Origin: Streptantibioticus ferralitis
GTDB lineage: Bacteria > Actinomycetota > Actinomycetes > Streptomycetales > Streptomycetaceae
Assembly (NCBI RefSeq): GCF_029223525.1
Contig: NZ_JARHTQ010000049.1
Coordinates: 1 to 43,913 of the forward strand
Direction: 5' to 3'
DNA length: 43,913 bases
Shown here in pieces: positions 25,967-33,030 of this stretch. Numbering within the stretch: the stretch's first letter is position 1; the number at the start of each line of letters is the position of its first letter. Below the pieces are notes generated by a model, which saw only the letters and a list, made by a program, of their open reading frames with translations, had not been told where the DNA came from and searched no databases. A program made the position numbers and the translations under genes.

Positions 25967-26293
25967 GTGATTTTGGTCGTCTTCAGGTCGCGTTTCTCCA
26001 AGCAGGTCGACGACGCGTACGGAACAACGGAAGAGCATTTGGCCAAGAAGGTGCGGGAGATGGCCGGCGACGATCTCGTCCATCTCAAGAACTACGTGGC
26101 GGAGGACGGCGAGCGCCTGGCTCTGGTGTGGTGGCGGAACCCCGAGACACTGGAGAAGTGGCGCAACGATCCCGAGCACCAGGACGCTCAGCGGCTCGGC
26201 CGTGACAAGTGGTACGAGTTCTTCGAACTGAGCGTCGCCGAGGTCGTCCGCACCAGTTCCAGCGTGGGCCCCGAGGCGTACCCGGCTCCGTGA
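25967..26293 (+). CDS. ABM-like ferredoxin-fold protein
   Basis: The 108-residue protein starts at GTG 25967 behind GGGAGG (ILVVFRSRFSKQVDDAYG, then LVHLKNYVAEDGERLALVWW and WRNDPEHQDAQRLGR). The spacing of the valine-rich first strand and the W-x-P-E-H-x-x-A-Q element match the antibiotic-biosynthesis-monooxygenase (ABM) dimeric alpha-beta barrel family. Such small proteins catalyse cofactor-free oxidations or aromatisations. It is the last gene of the halogenase operon and could help the final aromatisation of the heterocycle; that role is inference. Confidence 0.7.
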   Translation: MILVVFRSRFSKQVDDAYGTTEEHLAKKVREMAGDDLVHLKNYVAEDGERLALVWWRNPETLEKWRNDPEHQDAQRLGRDKWYEFFELSVAEVVRTSSSVGPEAYPAP

Positions 26294-26310
26294 GCCTCCG
26301 TGCCGCTCAC
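26290..26310. terminator. Short inverted repeat between convergent ABM and dehydrogenase genes
   Basis: GTGAGC (26290-26295) and GCTCAC (26305-26310) form a 6-bp stem with a 9-nt loop spanning both stop codons. It is the only symmetry available to end the two convergent transcripts. The evidence is weak. Confidence 0.25.
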
Positions 26311-27332
26311 AGCGCGGCGAGCACCGCGCGCGTCACCTCCCGAGTGCTCAGTGAGCCTCCCAGGTCCGGGGTGACCCGCCCGGCCGCGATCGACCCGGCG
26401 ACCGCCGCGTCGATCGCGGCCGCCTCGGTCTTGTATCCCAGATGGCGGATCATCAGCCCGGCGGTGAGCAGACACGCGAAGGGATTCGCGATGCCCTGCC
26501 CCGCGATGTCCGGGGCCGAGCCGTGCACCGGCTCGAACAGCCCGAAGCCGCTCTCGGGGTTGAGACTCGCCGACGGCGCCAGACCGATCCCGCCAGCCAG
26601 CGCGGCCGCAAGGTCACTCAGGATGTCGCCGTACGAGTTGCTCGCCACGATGACATCAAAGCGGCCCGGTTCGGTGACGAGCTTCATTGCGGCGGCGTCG
26701 ATGTAGAGATGCCTGGTGGCCGTCTCGGGATGACGCTCCGCGCTCCGTCGCCAGCACTCCTGCCACAGGCGGCCGCCGGCCCGCACCGCGTTCGCCTTGT
26801 CCACAAGACACACCTCGCGCCGGGCCGTGAAGAACGCGTAGTCCAGGATCCTGGAGACGCCGTGCCAGGTGTTGATGTCGGCGTCGATGGCCACTTCCTG
26901 CGGTGAGGAGGTACGGAGGTTCCCGCCGATGCCGCTGTAGAGCCCCTCGGTGTTCTCGCGGACGATCACGCAGTCGAGCATGCGGCTGGCCGGGTCCCGC
27001 AGCGGGCTGAGCCGGTCGTGCCACAGCCGGACGGGTCGGCAGTTGGCGTACAGGTCGAAGCTGTGCCGCAGGGACAGCAGAACACCGCGTACGTAGTCGG
27101 TCTCCTCCAGGTCAGGCCGTCCGATGGCCCCCAGCAGGACAGCGGAACTCGCGGACACGCGCGCCAGGTCCGCCTCGTTCAGCGCCAGGCCGTCGCGGCG
27201 GTACCGGTCCGCGCACACATGGTCGAGAACGTCGGCCGACAGACCGATGCCGAGCACGTCCAGCACCTGAAGCGCGCATTCGACGACCTCGGGACCGATG
27301 CCGTCGCCGGGGATGACGGTGATGGAATCCAA
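26307..27332 (-). CDS. Isocitrate/isopropylmalate-dehydrogenase-like enzyme
   Basis: The 341-residue beta-decarboxylating dehydrogenase starts (TTG)DSITVIPGDGIGPEVV. It has VIVRENTEGLYSGIG (substrate-binding Arg and Glu region), the catalytic Tyr/Lys/Asp region (VDKANAVRAGG, SNSYGDILSDLAAALAGGIG) and GLFEPVHGSAPDIAG for NAD(P). The family oxidises a beta-hydroxy-acid and decarboxylates it. In the echinomycin pathway a homologue is proposed to act on the N-(2-aminophenyl)-beta-hydroxyaspartate intermediate before cyclisation; the same job fits here. It converges on the ABM gene with a 13-bp gap. TTG 27332 follows AAAGGTGA; an ATG at 27368 is possible but lacks a good site. Confidence 0.88.
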   Translation of the reverse strand: MDSITVIPGDGIGPEVVECALQVLDVLGIGLSADVLDHVCADRYRRDGLALNEADLARVSASSAVLLGAIGRPDLEETDYVRGVLLSLRHSFDLYANCRPVRLWHDRLSPLRDPASRMLDCVIVRENTEGLYSGIGGNLRTSSPQEVAIDADINTWHGVSRILDYAFFTARREVCLVDKANAVRAGGRLWQECWRRSAERHPETATRHLYIDAAAMKLVTEPGRFDVIVASNSYGDILSDLAAALAGGIGLAPSASLNPESGFGLFEPVHGSAPDIAGQGIANPFACLLTAGLMIRHLGYKTEAAAIDAAVAGSIAAGRVTPDLGGSLSTREVTRAVLAAL

Positions 27333-27571
27333 CGGGTCACCTTTCCTGGGGTCGGAAAAGGGGAGCATTCGCCAACCACTGGAGGATGTCGGTCCGGCGT
27401 ACGGCCAGGCTAGGTGCCTCCCGTTCGCTGACTCTCCGGTTCTGTCACGCTTCATTCACCACGGGGCTCGGACTCCCTCTGGCTTTCCGCGTTACTTGGG
27501 GGCGTTCCCGTGCCGCAGCGCTCGCGGATCACGGCTGGGTGGGTACGGGGAGCCGGGGTGGCCATGGGCGG

Positions 27572-27955
27572 ATGGAAGGTGCGGCGGGTGCGCTGCAGGT
27601 GGCCCTCTGGGCGCTTTGGGAGAGCGCTGTCGCCTACCGGACGGACCGTCCGAACTGGGTGACGCACCAGGGAATCCCGCTGTCGGCAGCGCAGATGGTG
27701 TGGCCGCTCCTGCTGGCGGTGGCCCTGCAGACCCTGTGGAAAACCGCGGGCACCGCGGGGCAGCAGGTCTTTCGGCCGCTGCTGATGTCGGACATCGGGC
27801 CCGGGCGCCTATGGCGGACCGGTACCCCGCCCCGGCCGCCGTCGGCCCGGATGTGCCGAGCGCGGACATCCGCATCGGCTACGCGCGATGGCATGAACGG
27901 GTTCATTGGTTCGATGCCCGTGGAGCACGCGCTACTTGTAGGCACACCTCGGTAG
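27572..27955 (+). CDS. Possible small protein or gene fragment, unknown
   Basis: From ATG 27572 the frame shows strong G/C preference in third codon positions through about 27850 (a Leu/Trp-rich stretch around ALWALWESAVAY and MVWPLLLAVALQTLW). After that it degrades into low-complexity Arg/Pro/Ser. This suggests a real but truncated gene. No family is recognised. It lies in the 1.16-kb gap between the dehydrogenase and integrase 2. Confidence 0.3.
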   Translation: MEGAAGALQVALWALWESAVAYRTDRPNWVTHQGIPLSAAQMVWPLLLAVALQTLWKTAGTAGQQVFRPLLMSDIGPGRLWRTGTPPRPPSARMCRARTSASATRDGMNGFIGSMPVEHALLVGTPR

Positions 27956-28494
27956 TGCTGCCGTTTGAGGCGTCTCGCCGCTGAGTTTGCCGTCCGGTTT
28001 ATTGGCGGTCGCACTTTCAGCTCTGGGACCCTTCTCGTGTCCAGAGGTCTGCTTCATCTGCCCGGACATACAAGGTGGTTGGGTCACCAGCGGCACGGAA
28101 GCGGACGGACCTTCGCCGTCGAGCCGAGCCGCGGCGCCGCCCGAATCGCCCCGACGCTCGGCTGCCCGATATTCCGGACTACATCTCCTGGACACTGTCC
28201 CCGGGCGGCACCGACCCCCACGACACCGCTGGCGCCGCACTAGCCACTTACCGATTCGCCGTCCGCGCCGCCCATCAGGTGCCCTTGTGGCCGGCGGGAA
28301 ACGTGACGCGGCTCGGCGTCGCGATCCACATGATGACACCCGCCCGCGGTGAAGGGTCGGCGGCGAAGCCGCGGCACTGTCCGTCGTACGAGAGACGCAG
28401 ATCGGCTGATCATTCCGTTCGCGCACCTCTGCAGGAGGGTGGCCCTCCCGCGCGACTGTGTTCAGTCCAGTCCAGGCATTGCGGATACAGGCCC
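27956..28494. other. Region upstream of integrase 2, no gene recognised
   Basis: An open frame continues from 28075 into integrase 2 without a stop, but its N-terminal ~140 residues show no homology to the paralogous integrase and no domain. The excisionase-like gene that precedes integrase 1 has no counterpart here. Confidence 0.4.
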
Positions 28495-29754
28495 ATGGCC
28501 TCTGTATTTCAGCGTTGCAGGACCGACAAGCGCAGCAAGTACTATCCGTGTGCGAAGCCGCGTTGTGGACACCCGTGGACGGTCCGGTACCGGGAGCCCG
28601 GAGGGCATACGGGCCGTCAGCGCGAGGTGAGCTTCCCGAAGAAGAGCCAGGCCCGCCAGTTCGCCACCCAGGCCGAGCACCACAAGCACCAGGGACTCTT
28701 CGTGGAGCCCAAGCGCGGTGCCGTCACCGTCCGCGCATACGCCGAGGATTGGCTGGAGCGCCAGCTCGTCGGGGGAAGCACCTACCGCAACTACGAGAGC
28801 TTTCTGCGTATCCACCTCCTTCCGCAGCTGGGTCACAAGACGCTCGCCGGCGTGGAGCGGGCGGACATCGAAAGGTTCGTCGTCGCCCTCGGCACGCGGC
28901 TGGCCGCGAGCACGGTGCATGACCGCGTGACGCTGGTCAGAAATCTGTTCAAGACCGCGGTGGAGGAACGGCGCATCGCCTACAGCCCGGTGGACGGCAC
29001 CAAGCTCCCGCGGGTCGGCACCGGCGCGGTCGACGAGGACGCGATCCCGAGCCGTGAGGAGGTCGACCTCATCGCCTGGCACATCGGGCCGTACTACCGC
29101 CTGTCGGTGTACTTGCAGGCCGGCGCGGGCCTGCGGGTCAGCGAGGCCCTCGCCTTCGCGACCCAATGCCGCCGTGCTGGCGCCATCCGGGTGCGGGAAC
29201 AGGTGAGTTGGACGGCGCACCGGGCCGACTGCCGGGACCGCTTCGGTCCCCTCAAACACCGCATCCCCGGCGCCTACCGTGACGTTCCCCTGCCCGCCTT
29301 CCTGGAGGAGGAGATCGACGTGCACCTGCGGCGCTGGGGTGTTACGCCGGTGGGGGACCGGGACGTGATCTGCGCCCGGCGCGGGGCAGCGGCGGGCACC
29401 ATGCCGACGGCGACCACCTACGGCCCCCACTTCCGGCGGGCGGTGTGGGCGGCCGGCCTCCTCGGCCGGGACCGGGCCCCCAAGTACACGCCGCGCACCC
29501 TGCTCCACTTCTTCGCCTCCACTGCCCTGGCGCACGGCGTCCCCCTGCACGAGGTCTCCCGGTGGCTCGGACACACGTCGATCAAGACGACCGTCGACAG
29601 CTACGGGCACCTCGTGCCCGCCGCGTGGGAGCGCTGCCGGCAGACCCTGCAGCAGACCCTGGGCCCGGCGCCCGCCGACCGCCCCGCGGCGGAGCGGCCC
29701 GCGGTCGCCCACCGGTCCGCCCGGGCGCTGGACGGAGATTTTGGGGAACACTGA
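28495..29754 (+). CDS. Tyrosine integrase, copy 2, two catalytic residues substituted
   Basis: The 419-residue paralogue of the integrase at 5282 shares the N-terminal CAKPRCGHPWTVRYREPGG, the STYRNYESFLRIHL core-binding block, GAGLRVSEAL (first catalytic Arg) and WLGHTSIKTTVDSYGHL (His and Tyr). The box II motif that reads P-H-C-L-R-H-F-F in copy 1 is P-R-T-L-L-H-F-F here. The catalytic His is Arg (codon 29494-29496, CGC) and the catalytic Arg is Leu (codon 29503-29505, CTC), each explained by one base change. The enzyme is probably unable to recombine DNA. The last residues (ALDGDFGEH) are read from the overlapping HIT-gene fragment, so the native C-terminus may be lost. Confidence 0.88.
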   Translation: MASVFQRCRTDKRSKYYPCAKPRCGHPWTVRYREPGGHTGRQREVSFPKKSQARQFATQAEHHKHQGLFVEPKRGAVTVRAYAEDWLERQLVGGSTYRNYESFLRIHLLPQLGHKTLAGVERADIERFVVALGTRLAASTVHDRVTLVRNLFKTAVEERRIAYSPVDGTKLPRVGTGAVDEDAIPSREEVDLIAWHIGPYYRLSVYLQAGAGLRVSEALAFATQCRRAGAIRVREQVSWTAHRADCRDRFGPLKHRIPGAYRDVPLPAFLEEEIDVHLRRWGVTPVGDRDVICARRGAAAGTMPTATTYGPHFRRAVWAAGLLGRDRAPKYTPRTLLHFFASTALAHGVPLHEVSRWLGHTSIKTTVDSYGHLVPAAWERCRQTLQQTLGPAPADRPAAERPAVAHRSARALDGDFGEH

Positions 29755-29938
29755 TCCGTTCTTGCATGCCCACGTGTGGCCGCGTTTCGAGTGGGAGCCT
29801 GCCGAGCTGGTGGGTGCGCTGGTGTGGCTGTATCCGCGTGACCGGTGGAGTGACGAGCGGTCCGGGCTCGGTCCGCAGCACGATGTGCTGTGAGGTGCGA
29901 TGGGCAGCGAACTGGACCGGCTGCGCTCGATGTCCTGA
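29735..29938 (+). pseudogene. 3' fragment of a HIT-family (histidine triad) protein gene
   Basis: In the frame of TTG 29741 the DNA encodes LGNTDPFLHAHVWPRFEWEP, then VWLYPRDRWSDERSGLGPQHD. This matches my recollection of actinobacterial HIT-like proteins, with H-x-H in LHAHVWPR. No upstream half exists, because integrase 2 ends inside it in another frame. A TGA at 29891 interrupts it, then the frame resumes GAMGSELDRLRS to a stop at 29938, so a CGA-to-TGA nonsense change is likely. It may be the gene cut by the arriving element. Confidence 0.5.
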
Positions 29939-30060
29939 CGGCGTGGGCCTTGCGACCGTCAGGTAGGCGGGCCCGGTGATCAGTGACGGTCAGTGGACGG
30001 TCACGGACCTGCCGACAAGCGCCTGCGCCGGATCGTTGCGATGGCGAGCGTGGTTTGAGA

Positions 30061-30567
30061 TCAGGAGACGTTTCCGGCAAGGTCAGGGCTAGGTTCCTCG
30101 GGCCATAGCCGCAGCAGCCAGTGTTCTTCGCCGTGCGGTGTGGTGACGCCTTCGGCGCGCTTGGCGCGGGCGTTGTCGCTGCCGCGGCACCACGCCTCCA
30201 GGACGTAGTCGCCGGGCGTGAGGGGCAGGCGGTGCTGGGCGGCGAAGCGGGAGACGCCCGAGGACAGCGCGATGCGGCCGCCGTCGACTTCTAGGGGTAC
30301 GCGTTCGCTGCGCTCCCACGTCCCGTCGGGCGCGGGCGGTTCGGCCGACCAGGACTCCAGCACGACGTAGGGGTAGTGGTCCCCGAGACCGCTTGCGAAG
30401 ATCGCCGAGGCGCAGGCGCTGGTGACCAACTCGTCTCGGGGAATGGGTGGTTCGTCCTCGGGACCTGTGGCCAGGATGGAGGCGGTGTCGTCGAGGCGGA
30501 ACATGTTGCGTTCCACCAGGACTTCCCCGTCGGCGGTGGACAGCAGCTGCGGATGCCCGGGAGACAT
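30061..30567 (-). CDS. Hypothetical protein, possible immunity partner of the upstream DNase
   Basis: The 168-residue acidic, soluble protein has no signal peptide or recognised domain: DGEVLVERNMFRLDD at the start, YPYVVLESW in the middle and YVLEAWCRG near the end. It looks like a beta-rich single domain. Its ATG follows GAGAGGG and lies immediately after the hairpin that ends the secreted-DNase gene on the same strand. The order of toxin then small acidic protein is what an immunity gene would show, but no homology supports this. Confidence 0.55.
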   Translation of the reverse strand: MSPGHPQLLSTADGEVLVERNMFRLDDTASILATGPEDEPPIPRDELVTSACASAIFASGLGDHYPYVVLESWSAEPPAPDGTWERSERVPLEVDGGRIALSSGVSRFAAQHRLPLTPGDYVLEAWCRGSDNARAKRAEGVTTPHGEEHWLLRLWPEEPSPDLAGNVS

Positions 30568-30581
30568 GGTGCCCTCTCTGA

Positions 30582-30626
30582 GAACTACGGGTGGTGCCGC
30601 GGCGTCCGCGGCACCACCCGTAGTTC
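30582..30626 (-). terminator. 21-bp perfect hairpin between the DNase gene and the next gene
   Basis: Arms 30582-30602 and 30606-30626 are exact reverse complements around a 3-nt loop. On the minus strand it begins 17 bp after the DNase stop and ends 14 bp before the next start codon. It can terminate or attenuate the DNase transcript and would place a stable hairpin next to the downstream ribosome site. Confidence 0.75.
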
Positions 30627-30643
30627 GTGCTCTCGTTGGCTGA

Positions 30644-32050
30644 CTAGTTGGTGACGTCGACCCAGAACGGATCGTTCACCTTGTCGGTGTCGTCCGCAAT
30701 GATGCGCCGGTAGGTGTAGAAGCCGTTCATTACGCCGCCGCCGGAGGCGTTGTCGCTCTTGCTGATCGGTTCGACGGAGAAGTTGTCATCGAGTGTGGCG
30801 CCCTCCAGGGTGCTGGCGAAGGGGTACTCGTCGCACTCCAATCCGTCCTGGGTGTAGTTGGGCCAGTAGAACTGGCAGGTGGGGATGGCGACGTCCCGGT
30901 GTGCCTGGACCAGTGCCGGATCCTGGGTGCGGTGCAATGGGCTGGTGCCCGGCCGGCCCGGGATGACCTTTCCGGCCTTCGGCGGCATCGTCTGGTCCGG
31001 GTGATAGAGCGCGTTGAGGATGTGGTCGGCCGCGCCGCCGGACTGGGCGACGGAGAACATCATGGTCTCGGTGACCCATGGGAAGACGCAGCCGGTGCCC
31101 GCCGCAGTGCCGATGATGTAGCTCGCGGAGTCGCAGCGGAACAGGCTGTCCGGTCCGTCGGCGTTGGCCTGCTCGGCGTCGGGGACGTTGAAATGCCAGT
31201 TGAGGGCGGCGTAGCTGAGCTTGTCGGGCCCCCAGCCGGAGGATTCGGGGCTGGTGTAGTCGTAGAAGCGGTACGCGGTGCCCTCGGCGGCCCAGGCGGC
31301 TACCGGCTCGGTGTATGGGCCGTCGAAGGACTCGGACTGGCAGGCACCGGAGTTGTTCTTGGCAGTGCAGGTGATGTTGGCGGTCAGCACCATGTCCGCG
31401 GTGTCGCCCCAGGTCCACCAGTTGTCGAAGACCTGCAGGACATCGATGGAGCGCCCGCTGTTCTGTGTGTACTGGATGTCGGTGACGTCGGCGTCGGCCG
31501 CGCCCTTGACCGTGCACCACCACAGGAAGCAGTCCTCCTGGAGGAAGTGCAGGCCGTGTGCCTGGCAGGAGACGAAGCGGGACTTCCCCCAGCCGTTGCC
31601 GGAGGACGCCTGATCGTGCTGTCGGCACTCGCTGACGGTCATGTTGTCCTGGTCGCCGGCCGCGTCGGGTCTGGCGGTCTGGGCCGCCTGCTTGGTGAGG
31701 GCGACGGAGCCGGCGTGCGCCTTTCGCGCGGCCTGGTGGGCGGCCAAGGTGTCCCTGGCGGCCCGGTCCTTGGCCGCATGGCCATGGGCATTGAACTCGG
31801 GGCTTTTCGCCGTGCTGTCCAGGATCTGACCGAGCGTCTGGTTTCCGGTCCTGCTCTGCTTGCCGGAGGGCGCGGTCACGGTGAAGACGACTTTGGTGTG
31901 GTGGCGACCGGTGGCCGCGCCGGCGGACGTCGCACCGCCGAGAGCCAACGGAATGGTCAGAGTCAGCACCCCGGTGGCGCCGACGAGGCGGCGCGTCCAT
32001 CGCTTCAGCCCGCCGCGACAGCCCGTTAATCGCTGCTGTGCATGCGTCAT
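30644..32050 (-). CDS. Secreted protein with C-terminal NucA/NucB-type deoxyribonuclease domain
   Basis: The 468-residue preprotein has an N-terminal signal with RR and a hydrophobic core (RWTRRLVGATGVLTLTIPLA) and Ala-x-Ala cleavage near residue 46. A linker rich in Ala and His follows, then a long Trp/Cys-rich middle with at least ten Cys. The C-terminal region contains LECDEYPFASTLEGA, the signature of NucA/NucB nonspecific DNases (usual form DEYPFAST). It is probably exported and degrades extracellular DNA, or is a polymorphic-toxin-like effector; the middle ~250 residues are of unknown function. The ATG at 32050 has AGGGGG upstream, and a palindrome lies in its promoter region. Confidence 0.75.
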   Translation of the reverse strand: MTHAQQRLTGCRGGLKRWTRRLVGATGVLTLTIPLALGGATSAGAATGRHHTKVVFTVTAPSGKQSRTGNQTLGQILDSTAKSPEFNAHGHAAKDRAARDTLAAHQAARKAHAGSVALTKQAAQTARPDAAGDQDNMTVSECRQHDQASSGNGWGKSRFVSCQAHGLHFLQEDCFLWWCTVKGAADADVTDIQYTQNSGRSIDVLQVFDNWWTWGDTADMVLTANITCTAKNNSGACQSESFDGPYTEPVAAWAAEGTAYRFYDYTSPESSGWGPDKLSYAALNWHFNVPDAEQANADGPDSLFRCDSASYIIGTAAGTGCVFPWVTETMMFSVAQSGGAADHILNALYHPDQTMPPKAGKVIPGRPGTSPLHRTQDPALVQAHRDVAIPTCQFYWPNYTQDGLECDEYPFASTLEGATLDDNFSVEPISKSDNASGGGVMNGFYTYRRIIADDTDKVNDPFWVDVTN

Positions 32051-32073
32051 ACAAACCCCCTGTTGTGACGCCA

Positions 32074-32092
32074 GTTCCCAAGCGTTGGGAAC
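32074..32092. promoter_or_regulatory. 19-bp palindrome upstream of the secreted DNase gene
   Basis: GTTCCCAA-GCG-TTGGGAAC is a perfect inverted repeat 24 bp upstream of the DNase start codon. It is well placed to be an operator covering the transcription start. The regulator is unknown. Confidence 0.55.
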
Positions 32093-32208
32093 CGCCAGCA
32101 GTCTTCATCCGCCGATGGAGCAGCTCAACAGCTTTGGGAGATTCGTCCGAAAAGCTGCGGGCGTCTGCCGGGGACTCCGGTAGGCAGGCAGTCGCCGGGC
32201 GCATATAG

Positions 32209-32376
32209 GTGAGTATTGCCCGCGTCTCCCAGATCGAGAGGGGTACGGTGGCGGCCGTGGATGTGCTTGGCTGCCGGGTTGAGCCCTGGGTCGGCGGCTC
32301 GGCCTATTGGCGGACTTCGGGGACCGCACGGTGCGCATGCCGGGCAGCGGCAGACCGGACAGCACGGCTGCGCGGC
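32209..32376 (+). pseudogene. Remnant of an XRE/HigA-type helix-turn-helix gene
   Basis: One frame encodes ARVSQIERGTVAAVDVLG, the recognition helix and following turn of XRE-family antitoxin-like proteins. After about 32300 the homology continues in another frame as LADFGDRTVRMPGSG, the usual C-terminal block. The first helices are missing and the two halves are out of frame. No toxin gene is visible beside it. Confidence 0.5.
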
Positions 32377-32421
32377 CGGGCACGCCGAACGGGATGCGCG
32401 GGCGACGAGTGCACTACGGCT

Positions 32422-32662
32422 GATGGATCCATGCTGGATCGTGTTCCGAAATGGCCGATCGACGCAGGTCGTAGCGGAGTCGCCGATGTTCCGGTTCAAC
32501 GTTTAGGCGGCGCTGTAGCGTTGATGCGGTGATTTAGCAAACGTGCTGGTCAGGCGGGGTCGGTCCCTTTGGGGGTCGGCCCTGTTCGTGTGCCCGTTGC
32601 TGGATCCGTGCTGGATTGGGTGACGGGTCGTCAGCTATCGTCGTCCCTGGTTATCGGTACGG
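32422..32662 (+). repeat. Intergenic ~240-bp element, copy A
   Basis: This block aligns by eye, almost without gaps, to 39291-39530. Shared landmarks in the same order and spacing are a GCTGGAT-N4-GCTGGAT pair, GTTCCGGTTCAA, GGTCAGGCGGG, CGTTCGTGT and a second GCTGGAT pair. The pairs here are at 32422-32439 (first half GATGGAT) and 32599-32616. A third pair lies just outside at 32665-32682. No protein coding is evident. Confidence 0.7.
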
Positions 32663-32664
32663 TT

Positions 32665-32682
32665 GCTGGATCGGTGCTGGGT
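32665..32682 (+). repeat. Extra GCTGGAT-N4-GCTGGGT direct-repeat pair
   Basis: The two 7-mers begin 11 bp apart, the same spacing as in the four pairs inside the two intergenic elements. This one lies immediately after copy A and has no counterpart after copy B. Confidence 0.6.
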
Positions 32683-33030
32683 GGGGCTGACGGGGTGTCT
32701 GCGGAATGGGACGGGTCCGGCTGCGGAATCGGTGGTTGGCGGGCCTGGTGCGGGGCGTGCGGGGTGGCGCTGCCCTTGCACGGCTTCAGCTGCTACACCT
32801 CGGCGGTCAGCTCCTCGGGACAGCTCCTCCCGTATCCGGCGGGGGAACCTGTGGGGCCGCAGGGCTATCTCCCGGCCGCCCGCTCATGGAGTATGCGGCC
32901 CGCGCCGAGTTGCCAAGAGCGCCTACGGCGGCGCTGCGCGCTGAGCTTCGCTCACCCGGGACAACTCTCCCGGCTCCCGGTAGGCCGGGGAGAGGTCCAC
33001 GGGGCGCGCATGGCGCGGGGTGCCGGGGGC
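32683..33030. other. Gene-free stretch with a terminator for the lipoprotein gene
   Basis: No coding is recognised. The stretch contains the 32965-32994 hairpin and several low-complexity GC-rich runs. Confidence 0.4.
32965..32994 (-). terminator. Hairpin downstream of the lipoprotein gene
   Basis: CTCTCCCGGC (32965-32974) pairs with 32984-32994 with one bulged base, loop of 9 nt. It lies 37 bp past the lipoprotein stop on the minus strand. Confidence 0.45.

Noticed and set aside
28075-28494. An upstream extension of integrase 2 starting at 28075
   Set aside because: The paralogue shows the protein should start at MASVFQR (28495); the extra 140 residues have no homology.
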